Shown piece after piece: positions 1 to 9,002 of a stretch of 64,000 nucleotides of DNA. The notes under the pieces were generated by a model, which had not been told where the DNA came from, made no database searches, and saw only the letters and a program-made list of their open reading frames with translations. Position 1 is the stretch's first letter; every line of letters begins with the position of its first letter. The position numbers were made by a program, and so were the translations under genes. The stretch comes from Pirellulaceae bacterium (lineage in GTDB: Bacteria; Planctomycetota; Planctomycetia; Pirellulales; Pirellulaceae), in the NCBI GenBank assembly GCA_018402565.1, contig JAGYIQ010000002.1:310001-374000 (forward strand), given 5' to 3'.

Positions 1-743
1 AGGGCGACCACGGTGGTCCGCTCCATCGCGGGGCACAGCGCGCCGGTCCCCGCCCCACCCTCGGCGTTCGGCCCCAACAGCAAGCGAATCCGTCCCTCCG
101 TCACCGCGAATACGGGAGGCTCCAACTGCGGACCATCGTCGACAATTTCATACAATCGCACGTCCATTCCCGTCAGAAAGCGTTCGTGCAAGGGAAACCA
201 GAGTTTGAAGTAGGCTTCCTTGGCAGACCACAAGAGCGTGACCAACAGGGGCATGGGTAGCCGCGTCCGGGCCAAACGCTCCCATTCGTCCGCTCGACCG
301 ATCTCCGTTTGCAACTCGGCGGCCGTCTGGGCTTCGATGATGGCTTCGGTATCAATGCCAATGCCCCGATAGTCGGATTGCCGTGCCGCCACGGCCCAGG
401 TCCAATGCCGACTGTGCGACAGCGACCCCGTGAATCCGGCGGGCCACAGCGGTCGCCGATCGGGTCCAACACCGACGACCTCCTCGGTTGCCGACTCATG
501 GCTGCTGTCCTCGGCTGCCGTCGGCTCGAGCTCCTCGGGCCTCCAGCCCACTTGCTGCAGCGCCCGCAACGCGCACTGCCGCCCGCACCGAAACTCGGCT
601 TGCCGAGCCGCTCGTCGCTCGATCGCCGTGGCAGCGAGGCGGTCCCAAGCCGAGCTGGCGACAAACCCACAGCCGACATCGGGCGGCAGAATGGCTCGCA
701 CTTGCGACTGAGTCATTATCTCTCGTTCGCGACCGTTGGACAT
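1..743 (-). CDS. 4'-phosphopantetheinyl transferase, EntD/Sfp type (C-terminus beyond window)
   Basis: Transfers 4'-phosphopantetheine from CoA to a carrier-protein serine (family knowledge). Read on the minus strand from ATG 743, the protein shows FRCGRQCALRAL near residue 50, a WPAGFTGSLSHS block, the metal-binding GIDTE motif and WSAKEAYFK at about residues 171-179, which are hallmark motifs of the EntD-like PPTases. The reading frame is still open at base 1, so the C-terminus is missing. A second ATG at 716 is a possible alternative start. It begins 16 bases after the stop of the response-regulator gene and is probably the last visible gene of that operon. The partner carrier protein is not in this window. 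The family call is firm; the substrate is unknown. Confidence 0.88.
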   Translation of the reverse strand, partial: MSNGREREIMTQSQVRAILPPDVGCGFVASSAWDRLAATAIERRAARQAEFRCGRQCALRALQQVGWRPEELEPTAAEDSSHESATEEVVGVGPDRRPLWPAGFTGSLSHSRHWTWAVAARQSDYRGIGIDTEAIIEAQTAAELQTEIGRADEWERLARTRLPMPLLVTLLWSAKEAYFKLWFPLHERFLTGMDVRLYEIVDDGPQLEPPVFAVTEGRIRLLLGPNAEGGAGTGALCPAMERTTVVA

Positions 744-759
744 CTCACGGCCTTTCTCG

Positions 760-2244
760 TCAAGCCACCCGCGTCTCGCGATTGATGTAGGCGCGTTCCC
801 GCGGCGCGTATCCATACTCGCGTAGCTTATTCGCCAGCGTCCTGACACCGATGCCCAAAGCCGCGGCACTTTTTTGGCGATGGCCCTGAAAATGTTCCAG
901 CGTCGCTTCGATCATTTGACGTTCCATGGCTTGCAAGCTCACTCCGATCGGAATCTCGGGGGGCATTGGCGAAAGACCGTCGGGGATCTCTGCAGTTTGT
1001 TGGGGCGATTCCAGCAACCAGGGGCGAACTTGATCCGCAGCGACCTCGTCACCGACTCCCAGAACTGCGATTCGTGTCATAACATTTTCCAGCTCGCGGA
1101 CGTTGCCTGGCCAATGATAGTGCTGCAGCAAGTCCACCGCCGAGTCGGTCAACGCCTGTGCTTGTCGACCGACTCGCTCGGCCGCACGCTGCGAAAAATA
1201 CGTCGCTAAAATGGGGACATCTTCCAGCCGACGACGTAACGGTGGAACTTGAATCGGAATCACGGCCAAGCGATAAAACAAGTCTTCACGAAATCGACCG
1301 GCCTTGACCTCTTGCTGCAAGTCCCGATTGGTGGACGCCACCACGCGCACATCGATGCGGCGACTGACACTGGAGCCCACACGTTCGTACTGACGTTCTT
1401 GTAGCACACGCAATAACTTGGCCTGCAGCTCCAACTCGATTTCCGTCACCTCATCCAACAGAATCGTCCCACCATCAGCCAATTCAAAGCGTCCCACTCG
1501 TGGGCTATCGGCATTGGTAAACGCCCCTTTTTCATGCCCGAATAACTCGCTTTCCATCAACTGCGGCGACAGGGCCGGGCAATTGAGTCCGACCCAAGGT
1601 CGATCGCGACGTCCGCTGCCCGCATGAATCGCTCGCGCAACCAATTCTTTGCCCGTCCCGCTTTCGCCCATGATGAGGACCGTTTCATCGGTGGGGGCGG
1701 CTTGACGAATCAGCTCCCGCAGTCGCTGCATGGCGGGACTGGCGCCGATCATCTCCGGCCCCTCAGCCCCACCGCCTGACAGACCAGAACTGCGGCCCAA
1801 CGCTCGACTCTGTTGCAGTGCTCGTCGAACAGTCTCTTCCAACTGATCGACCGTAAACGGTTTCTCGATGTAATCAAACGCACCCAGCCGCATGGCTTGG
1901 ACCGCTGTCGAAACCGAAGCGTGAGCAGTGAACATGACCACCTGAGCATCGATGCGACGGCTGACCAATTGGTGCATAAACTCCAGCCCATCCATGCCAG
2001 GCATCATCATATCGGTCAGGATCAGATCGACAGATTCAGTAGCCAAACACTGCAGCGCCTCGGCCGCACTGCCCATCGCGAGGACCTCGAAACCGATCGC
2101 CGAGAGTATCTCCGCCACACTGGCTCGGGCCGAGGCATGATCGTCCACCACCATCACACGGGCCGCTGCCATGGAATCCCCACCCGCGGTCGGCCCGCGT
2201 CGCGCCGACAGATTTCGACTCATCGTTCGACTCCCTTGCATCAT
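760..2244 (-). CDS. Sigma-54-dependent response regulator, NtrC/FlrC/FlgR type
   Basis: Phosphorylation-controlled activator of sigma-54 RNA polymerase. A receiver domain (about residues 29-145, phospho-acceptor Asp78, conserved Lys in EKPF) is followed by an AAA+ domain (Walker A GESGTGKE at 193-200, ESELFGHEKG, RFREDLFYRL) and a C-terminal Fis-type helix-turn-helix. The sigma-54 contact loop reads GAFTNA (240-245) instead of the usual GAFTGA. Start ATG 2244 shares one base with the kinase stop codon (TGATG), so the pair is translationally coupled; Met25 (2172) is an alternative start close to the receiver. Neighbouring a FlgN-like gene and a membrane-free kinase, it resembles FlgR/FlrC flagellar regulators; that role is inferred from context. 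Confidence 0.92.
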   Translation of the reverse strand: MMQGSRTMSRNLSARRGPTAGGDSMAAARVMVVDDHASARASVAEILSAIGFEVLAMGSAAEALQCLATESVDLILTDMMMPGMDGLEFMHQLVSRRIDAQVVMFTAHASVSTAVQAMRLGAFDYIEKPFTVDQLEETVRRALQQSRALGRSSGLSGGGAEGPEMIGASPAMQRLRELIRQAAPTDETVLIMGESGTGKELVARAIHAGSGRRDRPWVGLNCPALSPQLMESELFGHEKGAFTNADSPRVGRFELADGGTILLDEVTEIELELQAKLLRVLQERQYERVGSSVSRRIDVRVVASTNRDLQQEVKAGRFREDLFYRLAVIPIQVPPLRRRLEDVPILATYFSQRAAERVGRQAQALTDSAVDLLQHYHWPGNVRELENVMTRIAVLGVGDEVAADQVRPWLLESPQQTAEIPDGLSPMPPEIPIGVSLQAMERQMIEATLEHFQGHRQKSAAALGIGVRTLANKLREYGYAPRERAYINRETRVA

Positions 2245-3188
2245 CAGGCGTGCTCTCCCTGAACTTCATCGTTGGTCATCGACGCCACCTGTGCCTCGAT
2301 CGCGCCCACCATGCCAGTCGCAGTCTTCCGTCCGAGTCGTGGGAAGTGCAAACAAGCGCAAGTCCCACTGGGCCGCCGCTGCTCCAAGGACACCCAACCG
2401 CCGTGACTCTCCATCACCCGCTCGACCACGGACAATCCCAGCCCTGTCCCAGTCGATTTGGTGGTGTAAAACGGATCAAAAATTCGCTGGCGGACCTCCG
2501 CCGGGATGCCCTCGCCGTCGTCACAGACAGCGATTTGCCAGCCGTCTTCCGCGGCTTCCGCTCGCACTTCGATCGCCCCGCCCTGCCCCAAGGCATCGAC
2601 GGCGTTGAGCAGTAAGTTTCTCATCGCGCTGCGGAGCATCTCGCCATCCGCTTCGACATCGGCGAGCCCTACGACCTGTTGTCGCAACGCGATCCTCTGC
2701 GCGCGACACTGCTCTTGGATCTCCGTGATCAATTCTGCGACCAGGGCGTTTAAATCCAAACGCTGCCGCTGCGGTTGGCGGTTGGCAGTAAAGTTCAACA
2801 AATCCTGCACCATGTTTCGCATGGCTTCGATGTTCGACTCGAGTTTGTCCACCAACAATTGCGTCTCCGCGACTTGACTGGGCACCAACGGAGGACTGGC
2901 CACCGAGTCGGCACCCGCCGGAAACCCCAGGCGTCGTCGCAACATGCTTAGATACAGCGTTAACGGTACCAAGTGATTACGTACTTCATGAGCGACGTGT
3001 CCCGCCATTTGACCGAGGTCTGCCAAGCGGTTCTTCTTGGCCAATTGACGGTTTTTTTCCTCCAGCTCGTCGGTCAAGCGACGGACTTCGGACTGCAAGG
3101 TCAGATGCGTTTGCTCCAAGCGAGCCGTCGTGGACTGCCAGATCTCCAGCACCGTCTCCAAGGTCAATTCTTCTACCAGTTGCGTCAT
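2244..3188 (-). CDS. Cytoplasmic sensor histidine kinase, FlgS/FlrB-like
   Basis: Autophosphorylating kinase that should donate phosphate to the overlapping NtrC-type regulator. It is 314 aa with no membrane segment: an N-terminal coiled coil (about residues 20-55, Glu/Lys/Leu rich), an H-box HVAHEVRN with the phospho-His at about 67, then a HATPase_c domain with LLLNAVDAL (N box), DDGEGIP and GTGLGLS (G boxes). Three bases separate it from the FlgN-like gene upstream and it overlaps the regulator downstream. Absence of transmembrane or PAS sensing regions fits kinases such as FlgS that sense an intracellular state, for example flagellar export assembly; this is inference from architecture and neighbours. 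Confidence 0.92.
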   Translation of the reverse strand: MTQLVEELTLETVLEIWQSTTARLEQTHLTLQSEVRRLTDELEEKNRQLAKKNRLADLGQMAGHVAHEVRNHLVPLTLYLSMLRRRLGFPAGADSVASPPLVPSQVAETQLLVDKLESNIEAMRNMVQDLLNFTANRQPQRQRLDLNALVAELITEIQEQCRAQRIALRQQVVGLADVEADGEMLRSAMRNLLLNAVDALGQGGAIEVRAEAAEDGWQIAVCDDGEGIPAEVRQRIFDPFYTTKSTGTGLGLSVVERVMESHGGWVSLEQRRPSGTCACLHFPRLGRKTATGMVGAIEAQVASMTNDEVQGEHA

Positions 3189-3191
3189 TGG

Positions 3192-3689
3192 TCAGCCTTC
3201 CGAGACAAAGTCCATCTGTGAAGCCGGGGGCGCCATGGCGCCCGAGGAACGTTGATACGCGCGGCTGGCTTGTCCGGCCAAGGCCACGCCCTGCAGTTGT
3301 TCGCGGGCCTTTTGTTGTTGTTTCTGCAACGACAAGGTGCAATCGTTCTCAATCATCAGTACTTGGCGAAACAATGCTTCACACTGATCCGCCTCGTCCC
3401 GGCATTGTTCACGAGCCTCCAATGAGGGCCAGCGTCGCTGATCGGGATCCTGTTGGCGGAATGGATCCATCGTCCGATCGACTTCGCTCAATGCCTCCAA
3501 GACACGTTGCTTCACCGCCAAGAGTGGGATCAAATCAACCTCTTGTTCACGAATCATTTCCTGTTGCTTACTGACCAACTTATGCAATTCACGCACCAAG
3601 GTCGCTTTTTGATGAACCAACTGTGCCAACCGCTCGGTGGAAAAAACACCTTGCCCACCAGTGTCGTCCCTAAACTCACTCCGTTCCAT
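3192..3689 (-). CDS. FlgN-like flagellar export chaperone (putative)
   Basis: A 165-aa, mostly helical protein. The segment from about residue 20 to 90 (LVRELHKLVSKQQEMIREQE, then LLAVKQRVLEALSEVD) has the long-helix, Gln/Glu-rich pattern of FlgN-family chaperones, which bind the hook-associated proteins FlgK and FlgL in the cytosol. A strong GAGGAG ribosome-binding site precedes ATG 3689. It lies 42 bases after the TPR gene and 3 bases before the histidine kinase, so all are likely co-transcribed. The C-terminal quarter is Ala/Gln/Ser rich and unlike other FlgN proteins. Helical chaperones are hard to assign by eye, so this is a moderate-confidence call supported by the two-component context. 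Confidence 0.6.
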   Translation of the reverse strand: MERSEFRDDTGGQGVFSTERLAQLVHQKATLVRELHKLVSKQQEMIREQEVDLIPLLAVKQRVLEALSEVDRTMDPFRQQDPDQRRWPSLEAREQCRDEADQCEALFRQVLMIENDCTLSLQKQQQKAREQLQGVALAGQASRAYQRSSGAMAPPASQMDFVSEG

Positions 3690-3731
3690 CGATCGTTATC
3701 TCCTCAGCAAACAGTTATAGGAAGCTCACAC

Positions 3732-6260
3732 CTAAATCGTCGTCAACCAATCCAGCATCAACACCCATCGATCACGGGGAAATCGAGTTGTCGCTTCGAA
3801 ATCGGCATTGGCTGGAATACGTTCCCGCAGAATGATTTTGGCCTGATTGACGACTCGAACGGCATCCTCATCTCGATTCAAGCGGCGATAACAGCTGGCG
3901 ATCTGCACGTAGGCCTCCAATACCTCGGGTTGTTGGATCACCATGTTACTGACCGTACGATACATTTGAATCGCCGAATCGTACTGCCCCAAACGATAAT
4001 ACAGATGCCCGCGGAGAAAGTACGTATTTCGCAGCAATCTCTCCTGTACCTCGTCCAACGGTTGCGTCTCGCGGATCTCTTCCAACCGATCTTCCAACTG
4101 TGCCAACAACTCGATCGCGCGTTCGTCATAACGACGGATCATGTCACCGATGCGGGCTCGCTCGGTTGCGATCGTCGTCATTGCCACTCGTTTCTCATGC
4201 CAACGATTGTACCTCCGAAACGCCTCGGCCAATCGGTAGAGCCCCTCGGGTGCCGCAGGAGCCTTCGGTGCACGCAGCACCGCTTCACTCAAACGACCGA
4301 TCGCTTGGTCGTAATAACCAGCCGCCTGTTCCATCAAGCCAATGGAGTCTTCGACGACATTCAAATTCGCTTCCGTGGCGGCGAGGTCGCTACGCGCCTC
4401 CAGCTCTTTGCCTTGATCGAACAACAAGCCGCCAAGAAAATACAACGACTGTAACCACTCCGCGGAACTGGGGGTCAACTTGTCGTTATCCAGATTCCCC
4501 CGTAGCATTTCCTCTGCCTTCTGGGGTTGTCCCAGCTCGGTGTAACATTCGGCAGCATGATAGCGGGCCTGATAAATCACAGGATCGTTGGGAAACAACA
4601 CCCAACAACTGGTCAAGGACTCTATCGCCTCATTGTACTTATTCTGTGCCAACCAACTCTGACCAATCCGCAACCGCGCTTGAGCAGCAAACCGCAAGTC
4701 ATTCGAATCCAGATACTGCTGCATGGCCAAGACCGCTCGATGATAGTCGCCACCCATGTAGAAGTACTCGCCAGCCCGAAACAGATCATTCGGGTATTGG
4801 TCCGTCGCATAACGATTGACTGCTAAAGAGTACACCGAATGAGCAAAGTCGTTGTACTTTTCTGTCAACTGCTGTTCGATCGGAGGCCGATCGGCAAAGG
4901 GAACCGCTGCCAATCGATCTTTGAGCAACTCGATCCATCGCTCCAGTGCCTTGACCCTGAGTCGAGCCGCATTCCCCAGGGGTATCGGTGGCTGACGATT
5001 CAGTGACGCCGAACGAAATTCGTCGGCCAATTGGACGGCTGTGGGACAATCGTCCAACGAGATGTAATGGTCTACCGCCTGCTCGATCGATTCCGAGATG
5101 CTCTGTTGGTTCAACCACTCGGTATCGCCTTGATTGTTCGTCCGCACCGACTCGCGCAACAGCGAACTGAACAAACGCATGGCCTCGGCCGCGTCCCCCT
5201 GTTCCAACTCGCATTGCGATTCCCAAAACCCAGCTGCGATCCCCAAAGGCTGGTCGAAGTACTGACGGCGGACGTACGAGAAGTTTTCTGCAGCCGCTGC
5301 CACTTGCCCAGCACCTTTTTGGGCACGACCTAACAGAAACAAAATGGGACCTCGGTCCAATGCCGCCTCGGCCAAGGCCCTCGAGTCGCTGATCGTCAAG
5401 GCTTCGACCGCCGCCTCGTAAGCCGCCTTCACATCGGCTTCTGGCTCCCGCAATCGCTTCAGTTCCTGGGCTCGCCCCAAGTGAAAACGCCCCACCGCGA
5501 CCTGCACTTCCAGCTTCGCTCCGATCTCATTGGGAAGCTGGTCCCACAATGCAATCGCCTCCGGCAAGCGATTGTCGGCCAACATCAGGCGTGCTTTCAT
5601 CGCTTGGGCCGCGTGCCGCTCTTTTTGGTCCAGCATCGGCTCGGCCAACAATTGGTCGACATACGCAATCCCTCGGGCCTTTCCCAAGCGATCGTCCTTT
5701 AGATAGGCCTCCGCCAACCACAGCAAAATCTCAGGGCGATGCTGCGGATTGCTTTCCAAAGCATTTTCCAGCGGCCCACGCGCCAGCGTCAACTGCTGGG
5801 CCAGTACCAAACTGCGTCCGTTCCAATAGTCGACTCGAGGCTGGTACTCCGCCGAAACGCCCTGCAGACTGGCTTCCTCAAAATAGCGAGCCGCCACCAA
5901 ATACAAGCCCGCTCGACGGTCCGGGCGGCGCTCCCGCTCGCACTCCACTCGCACCAAGGTCAAACCCAAAATGTAAGCCAACATGCCCCGCTGGTCGCTG
6001 GTCAGTTCCTTGACCTTCGCCAAGGCCTCGGCCGTCCGCCGAGCCTCCTCGAACTGCTCCAGTTCCAAAGCCTCAAGCGACTGAACGATCAATTTGTCCG
6101 GGTCGACCTTTCGCTCTGTGGTTCCCACGTAGCTCAAGCCGGCGAGCAGGCCGCCCAGCAACGCCACCACCCCGACGCCGATCAACACTCGCCGACTGAG
6201 CAACCGCCGCAAGCGGGCCCATAAATTCGGTCGTGTTGGCGTCTCACCGGGCGTGGCCAT
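3732..6260 (-). CDS. Membrane-anchored TPR-repeat protein
   Basis: Tetratricopeptide scaffold of about 841 aa. A short cytoplasmic N-terminus is followed by one transmembrane helix (VLIGVGVVALLGGLLAGLSY, about residues 22-42) and then a long solenoid with many TPR-like helices, for example YFYMGGDYHRAVLAMQQYL, ARLRIGQSWLAQNKYNEAIE and HLYYRLGQYDSAIQMYR. ATG 6260 was chosen over an upstream in-frame ATG because AGGA lies just ahead of it and the extension is low-complexity and Arg-rich. It heads the operon with the FlgN-like chaperone and the two-component genes. Its job is unknown; a role in protein-complex assembly at the membrane is the general TPR expectation. Confidence 0.85.
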   Translation of the reverse strand: MATPGETPTRPNLWARLRRLLSRRVLIGVGVVALLGGLLAGLSYVGTTERKVDPDKLIVQSLEALELEQFEEARRTAEALAKVKELTSDQRGMLAYILGLTLVRVECERERRPDRRAGLYLVAARYFEEASLQGVSAEYQPRVDYWNGRSLVLAQQLTLARGPLENALESNPQHRPEILLWLAEAYLKDDRLGKARGIAYVDQLLAEPMLDQKERHAAQAMKARLMLADNRLPEAIALWDQLPNEIGAKLEVQVAVGRFHLGRAQELKRLREPEADVKAAYEAAVEALTISDSRALAEAALDRGPILFLLGRAQKGAGQVAAAAENFSYVRRQYFDQPLGIAAGFWESQCELEQGDAAEAMRLFSSLLRESVRTNNQGDTEWLNQQSISESIEQAVDHYISLDDCPTAVQLADEFRSASLNRQPPIPLGNAARLRVKALERWIELLKDRLAAVPFADRPPIEQQLTEKYNDFAHSVYSLAVNRYATDQYPNDLFRAGEYFYMGGDYHRAVLAMQQYLDSNDLRFAAQARLRIGQSWLAQNKYNEAIESLTSCWVLFPNDPVIYQARYHAAECYTELGQPQKAEEMLRGNLDNDKLTPSSAEWLQSLYFLGGLLFDQGKELEARSDLAATEANLNVVEDSIGLMEQAAGYYDQAIGRLSEAVLRAPKAPAAPEGLYRLAEAFRRYNRWHEKRVAMTTIATERARIGDMIRRYDERAIELLAQLEDRLEEIRETQPLDEVQERLLRNTYFLRGHLYYRLGQYDSAIQMYRTVSNMVIQQPEVLEAYVQIASCYRRLNRDEDAVRVVNQAKIILRERIPANADFEATTRFPRDRWVLMLDWLTTI

Positions 6261-6562
6261 CCCGAACGTCCTGTAAAGGGATTTTGCAGGCCCCGGCCAA
6301 AGCCAGGGCTTTCTTGAGGGAATCCGGTCGGCTTTTACTGGATTTCTCCCGACAACGTCAACCCGAATCCGCCGCCCCCCCGTCCCCGATCCGTACGCCC
6401 CCATTTCCAGGAGCAATGTGGCGAGTTCCCGCGCATGCTGCGGCTGGAGAGGAGCTGGAGATTGCCCTCGCTCGGACCTGAATAGGTAGTTAAACTAAGG
6501 AGCGGCTGGCCCCGATAACAGCCTTCTGCCGCGCCACTCATTAACTCCCTTGCAGGTTGCTC
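6261..6562. promoter_or_regulatory. Divergent intergenic region between TPR gene and uxaC
   Basis: About 300 bases separate the diverging starts at 6260 (minus) and 6563 (plus). Both operons must be transcribed from here. No convincing sigma-70 or sigma-54 hexamers or long dyad were identified by eye, and no credible small coding sequence is present. Confidence 0.5.
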
Positions 6563-8005
6563 ATGACTTGGTTGACCGACGATTTTTTGCTACACAACGC
6601 CGTTGCCAGGCGACTCTACCAACACGCCGCCAACCAACCGATCATCGATTACCACAGCCACCTGCCCCCAGACATCATCGCGCGGAACGAACCCTTTCGT
6701 GATCTGGCCGATGTCTGGCTGGCGGGCGATCATTACAAATGGCGAGCCATGCGGGCGGCCGGTGTGCCCGAATCCCATTGCACGGGCGCTGCCGAACCCT
6801 ACGACAAGTTCCTGGCCTGGGCCAAGACCGTCCCACAAACGCTCCGCAATCCGCTGTACCACTGGACCCACTTGGAATTGAAGCGTTACTTCGGCATCAC
6901 GGAATTGTTGGACGAGCGATCTGCGTCGGCCATTTGGCGTCAAGCGAACGAGCAGCTCCAATCGGAGGCGCTCCGTCCCCAGGCCATCTTGGATCGCTTC
7001 CAAGTCCGAGTCCTCTGCACCACCGACGATCCCGCCGACGACCTCCCCTTCCACCGCCAATTGGCGGAGCAACCCGCCCTGCCCTTCCGCATGTATCCGA
7101 CATTTCGACCGGATACCGCCTTCGCCGTCCAGCAACCGAGTCGTTGGCGAGCTTGGGTCCAGCGCCTGGCGACGACTTGCAACCGCGACATTCGCAGTTT
7201 GGACGACTTATTGGCCGCCTTGAAGCAGCGACACGACGACTTCCATCAACTGGGATGCCGTCTCTCGGACCACGGACTCAGCCAGTGTTTTCCAGTCGAC
7301 GGCACCGCCGCCCAGGCCCAACGATTGGTCGCGAGTCTGCTGACGACCAGCGACAATGCGGTACCACAGGAATTGGACCCCCGAGAATGTGAACGGTTCG
7401 GCGGGTTCCTCATGCGGCAATTTGCGATCTGGGACAGCGAAAAAGGCTGGACGAAACAATTGCACTTGGGTGCCAAACGCAACAACAATCAACGCCTCTG
7501 GAAAGCGATTGGACCCGACATCGGCTGCGATAGCATCGGCGACTGGCCGCAGGTCGAACGGCTCTGCGACTTCCTGGACGACTTGGATGGCCGCGGTTCC
7601 CTGCCCAAGACGATCGTCTACAACCTCAACCCCGCCGATAACTACGCGGTCGCCACGGCACTGGGCAACTTCCAAGATGGTTCCATCGCCGGCAAACTGC
7701 AGTGGGGGAGCGGATGGTGGTTCCTGGACCAAAAAGAAGGCATGACCTGGCAAATCAACGCGCTGAGCCAACTTGGACTGCTGTCGCGATTCGTCGGCAT
7801 GCTGACCGATTCCCGCTCCCTGCTCTCATTTCCTCGCCATGAGTACTTTCGGCGCCTACTGTGCCAACTGATCGGCGAAGATGTGACACGCGGGGAACTG
7901 CCAGACGACGACTCGCTCCTCGTCCCCTTGGTCACGGGCATCTGCTTCAGCAACGCCCGCGACCTGTTGGGACTGGGGCTTCCCACGGAGATAACCGGGT
8001 GCTAA
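6563..8005 (+). CDS. uxaC: Glucuronate isomerase (uronate isomerase)
   Basis: Interconverts D-glucuronate/D-galacturonate and their keto-sugars (D-fructuronate/D-tagaturonate), the first step of hexuronate catabolism. The 480-aa length and motifs match UxaC of the amidohydrolase superfamily: IIDYHSHLPPD near residue 26 (metal-binding HxH), then WRAMRAAGVPE and WTHLELKRYFGI. ATG 6563 follows a weak CAGG; a TTG six bases upstream is possible. No other hexuronate genes (uxaB, uxuA, kdgK) are in view, so it is an isolated enzyme here. It ends inside the first copy of a 29-bp direct repeat, which supplies its stop codon. The family call is strong. Confidence 0.93.
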   Translation: MTWLTDDFLLHNAVARRLYQHAANQPIIDYHSHLPPDIIARNEPFRDLADVWLAGDHYKWRAMRAAGVPESHCTGAAEPYDKFLAWAKTVPQTLRNPLYHWTHLELKRYFGITELLDERSASAIWRQANEQLQSEALRPQAILDRFQVRVLCTTDDPADDLPFHRQLAEQPALPFRMYPTFRPDTAFAVQQPSRWRAWVQRLATTCNRDIRSLDDLLAALKQRHDDFHQLGCRLSDHGLSQCFPVDGTAAQAQRLVASLLTTSDNAVPQELDPRECERFGGFLMRQFAIWDSEKGWTKQLHLGAKRNNNQRLWKAIGPDIGCDSIGDWPQVERLCDFLDDLDGRGSLPKTIVYNLNPADNYAVATALGNFQDGSIAGKLQWGSGWWFLDQKEGMTWQINALSQLGLLSRFVGMLTDSRSLLSFPRHEYFRRLLCQLIGEDVTRGELPDDDSLLVPLVTGICFSNARDLLGLGLPTEITGC

Positions 8006-8059
8006 CGCACACCGGCTGATTTACTAGGGAAACCGGGTGCTAACGCACGCCGGCTGATT
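7993..8059. repeat. 29-bp direct repeat spanning two convergent stop codons
   Basis: Two copies (7993-8021 and 8031-8059) differ at one base and are separated by 9 bases. Each contains an imperfect dyad (CCGGGTG-CTAACG-CAC-CCGG type). The first carries the uxaC stop TAA and the second the stop of the minus-strand propeller gene, encoding its last residues (SAGVR). The hairpins may also act as a bidirectional transcription end. Confidence 0.85.
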
Positions 8060-9002
8060 CCAGCGGAAAGGCCACGGGCAACGAGTTGCCGAACCGTTCG
8101 AAATCGCGGAACGACCAAACGACTTGCTTGTCGGGAGTCACCTCCAGCAACTGCGGTTGATCGGGCCCCGCATGGCAGTTGACCACCCAAGTGTTTCCGT
8201 TGGGCAATCGATCGACCATGGTGATCCAGGCCAGCTCGACGCCTGCCAAATCGGTGGACTTCAGCTCCCAGGCGATCTCTCCCGCCGGAGTGACTTCGAT
8301 CACTCGGTGCCCATCCCCGGTACCGATCAATGTATTGCCGTTGTCCAAGCGGACCGCCGAGTACACCTGGCTGCCCACGTCGTATTGCCAGACGATCCGA
8401 CCGTCGCCGTCGTACTCGCAGACCTTTTTCTGCGACTCATGCGCGACCAGAAACGTGCCGACGGCCGTTGGTCGAACCAATCGCGTGTCGCGGTGCGGGT
8501 CCGGTCGCTCGACCTGCAGTGGAATGGTCTTCGCCACCGAGCCATCGCGATTGACGATCAGAATCCGCGCGGTGCCGCTCTCGGCGATCATGGTTTGCCC
8601 ATTCTCCAGGCGGCGAAAGGCATGGATTTCCACCCTGGCCCCGGATTCGGTTTGCCCAGCATCGTAGCGCCAGACCTCGTTGCCAGCGGCATCCCATTCC
8701 ACGACTTCAAAAAAGTTGGTCTGCAACAACCAGCTCCCATCGGGCAACGCCTGCGCGTCATGGATATCGCGAATGGGCTTTTGCCACGTCACGCGGTTGT
8801 CCGCCTCGACCACCGCCGCCAACTTGCGTTGGTAGTCCGCGGCAAACAAACGCCTGGGGGCACCGACCTGTTGAGCGGCAACAAACGCGGCATCGCCCCA
8901 ACCGTTGAACGCGACCAACAGGCCACCCAAAATCAATAGGCCAGCGGCTGATCCGCGGCGGACCGACCAAACAGGTGAAAGACGCGATTTTCGGGCCAAC
9001 AT
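8040..9002 (-). CDS. Secreted PQQ/arylsulfotransferase-like beta-propeller protein
   Basis: A 320-aa exported protein with an N-terminal hydrophobic signal (LLILGGLLVAFNGWGDAAF) and a repeated blade pattern: HDAQALPDGSWLLQTN, EIHAFRRLENGQTMIAES, YSAVRLDNGNTLIGTG and MVDRLPNGNTWVVNC. Each blade couples a D/N-G-N/S-T-L turn with a V-W-x-Y/F strand, as in PQQ-like and arylsulfotransferase-like propellers. No catalytic residues can be assigned. ATG 9002 overlaps the stop of the preceding 1602-aa gene by one base (TAATG), with GGAGAAG upstream, so translation is coupled. The conserved pairing suggests it works with the cytochrome protein in the periplasm; its ligand is unknown. Confidence 0.8.
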   Translation of the reverse strand: MLARKSRLSPVWSVRRGSAAGLLILGGLLVAFNGWGDAAFVAAQQVGAPRRLFAADYQRKLAAVVEADNRVTWQKPIRDIHDAQALPDGSWLLQTNFFEVVEWDAAGNEVWRYDAGQTESGARVEIHAFRRLENGQTMIAESGTARILIVNRDGSVAKTIPLQVERPDPHRDTRLVRPTAVGTFLVAHESQKKVCEYDGDGRIVWQYDVGSQVYSAVRLDNGNTLIGTGDGHRVIEVTPAGEIAWELKSTDLAGVELAWITMVDRLPNGNTWVVNCHAGPDQPQLLEVTPDKQVVWSFRDFERFGNSLPVAFPLESAGVR

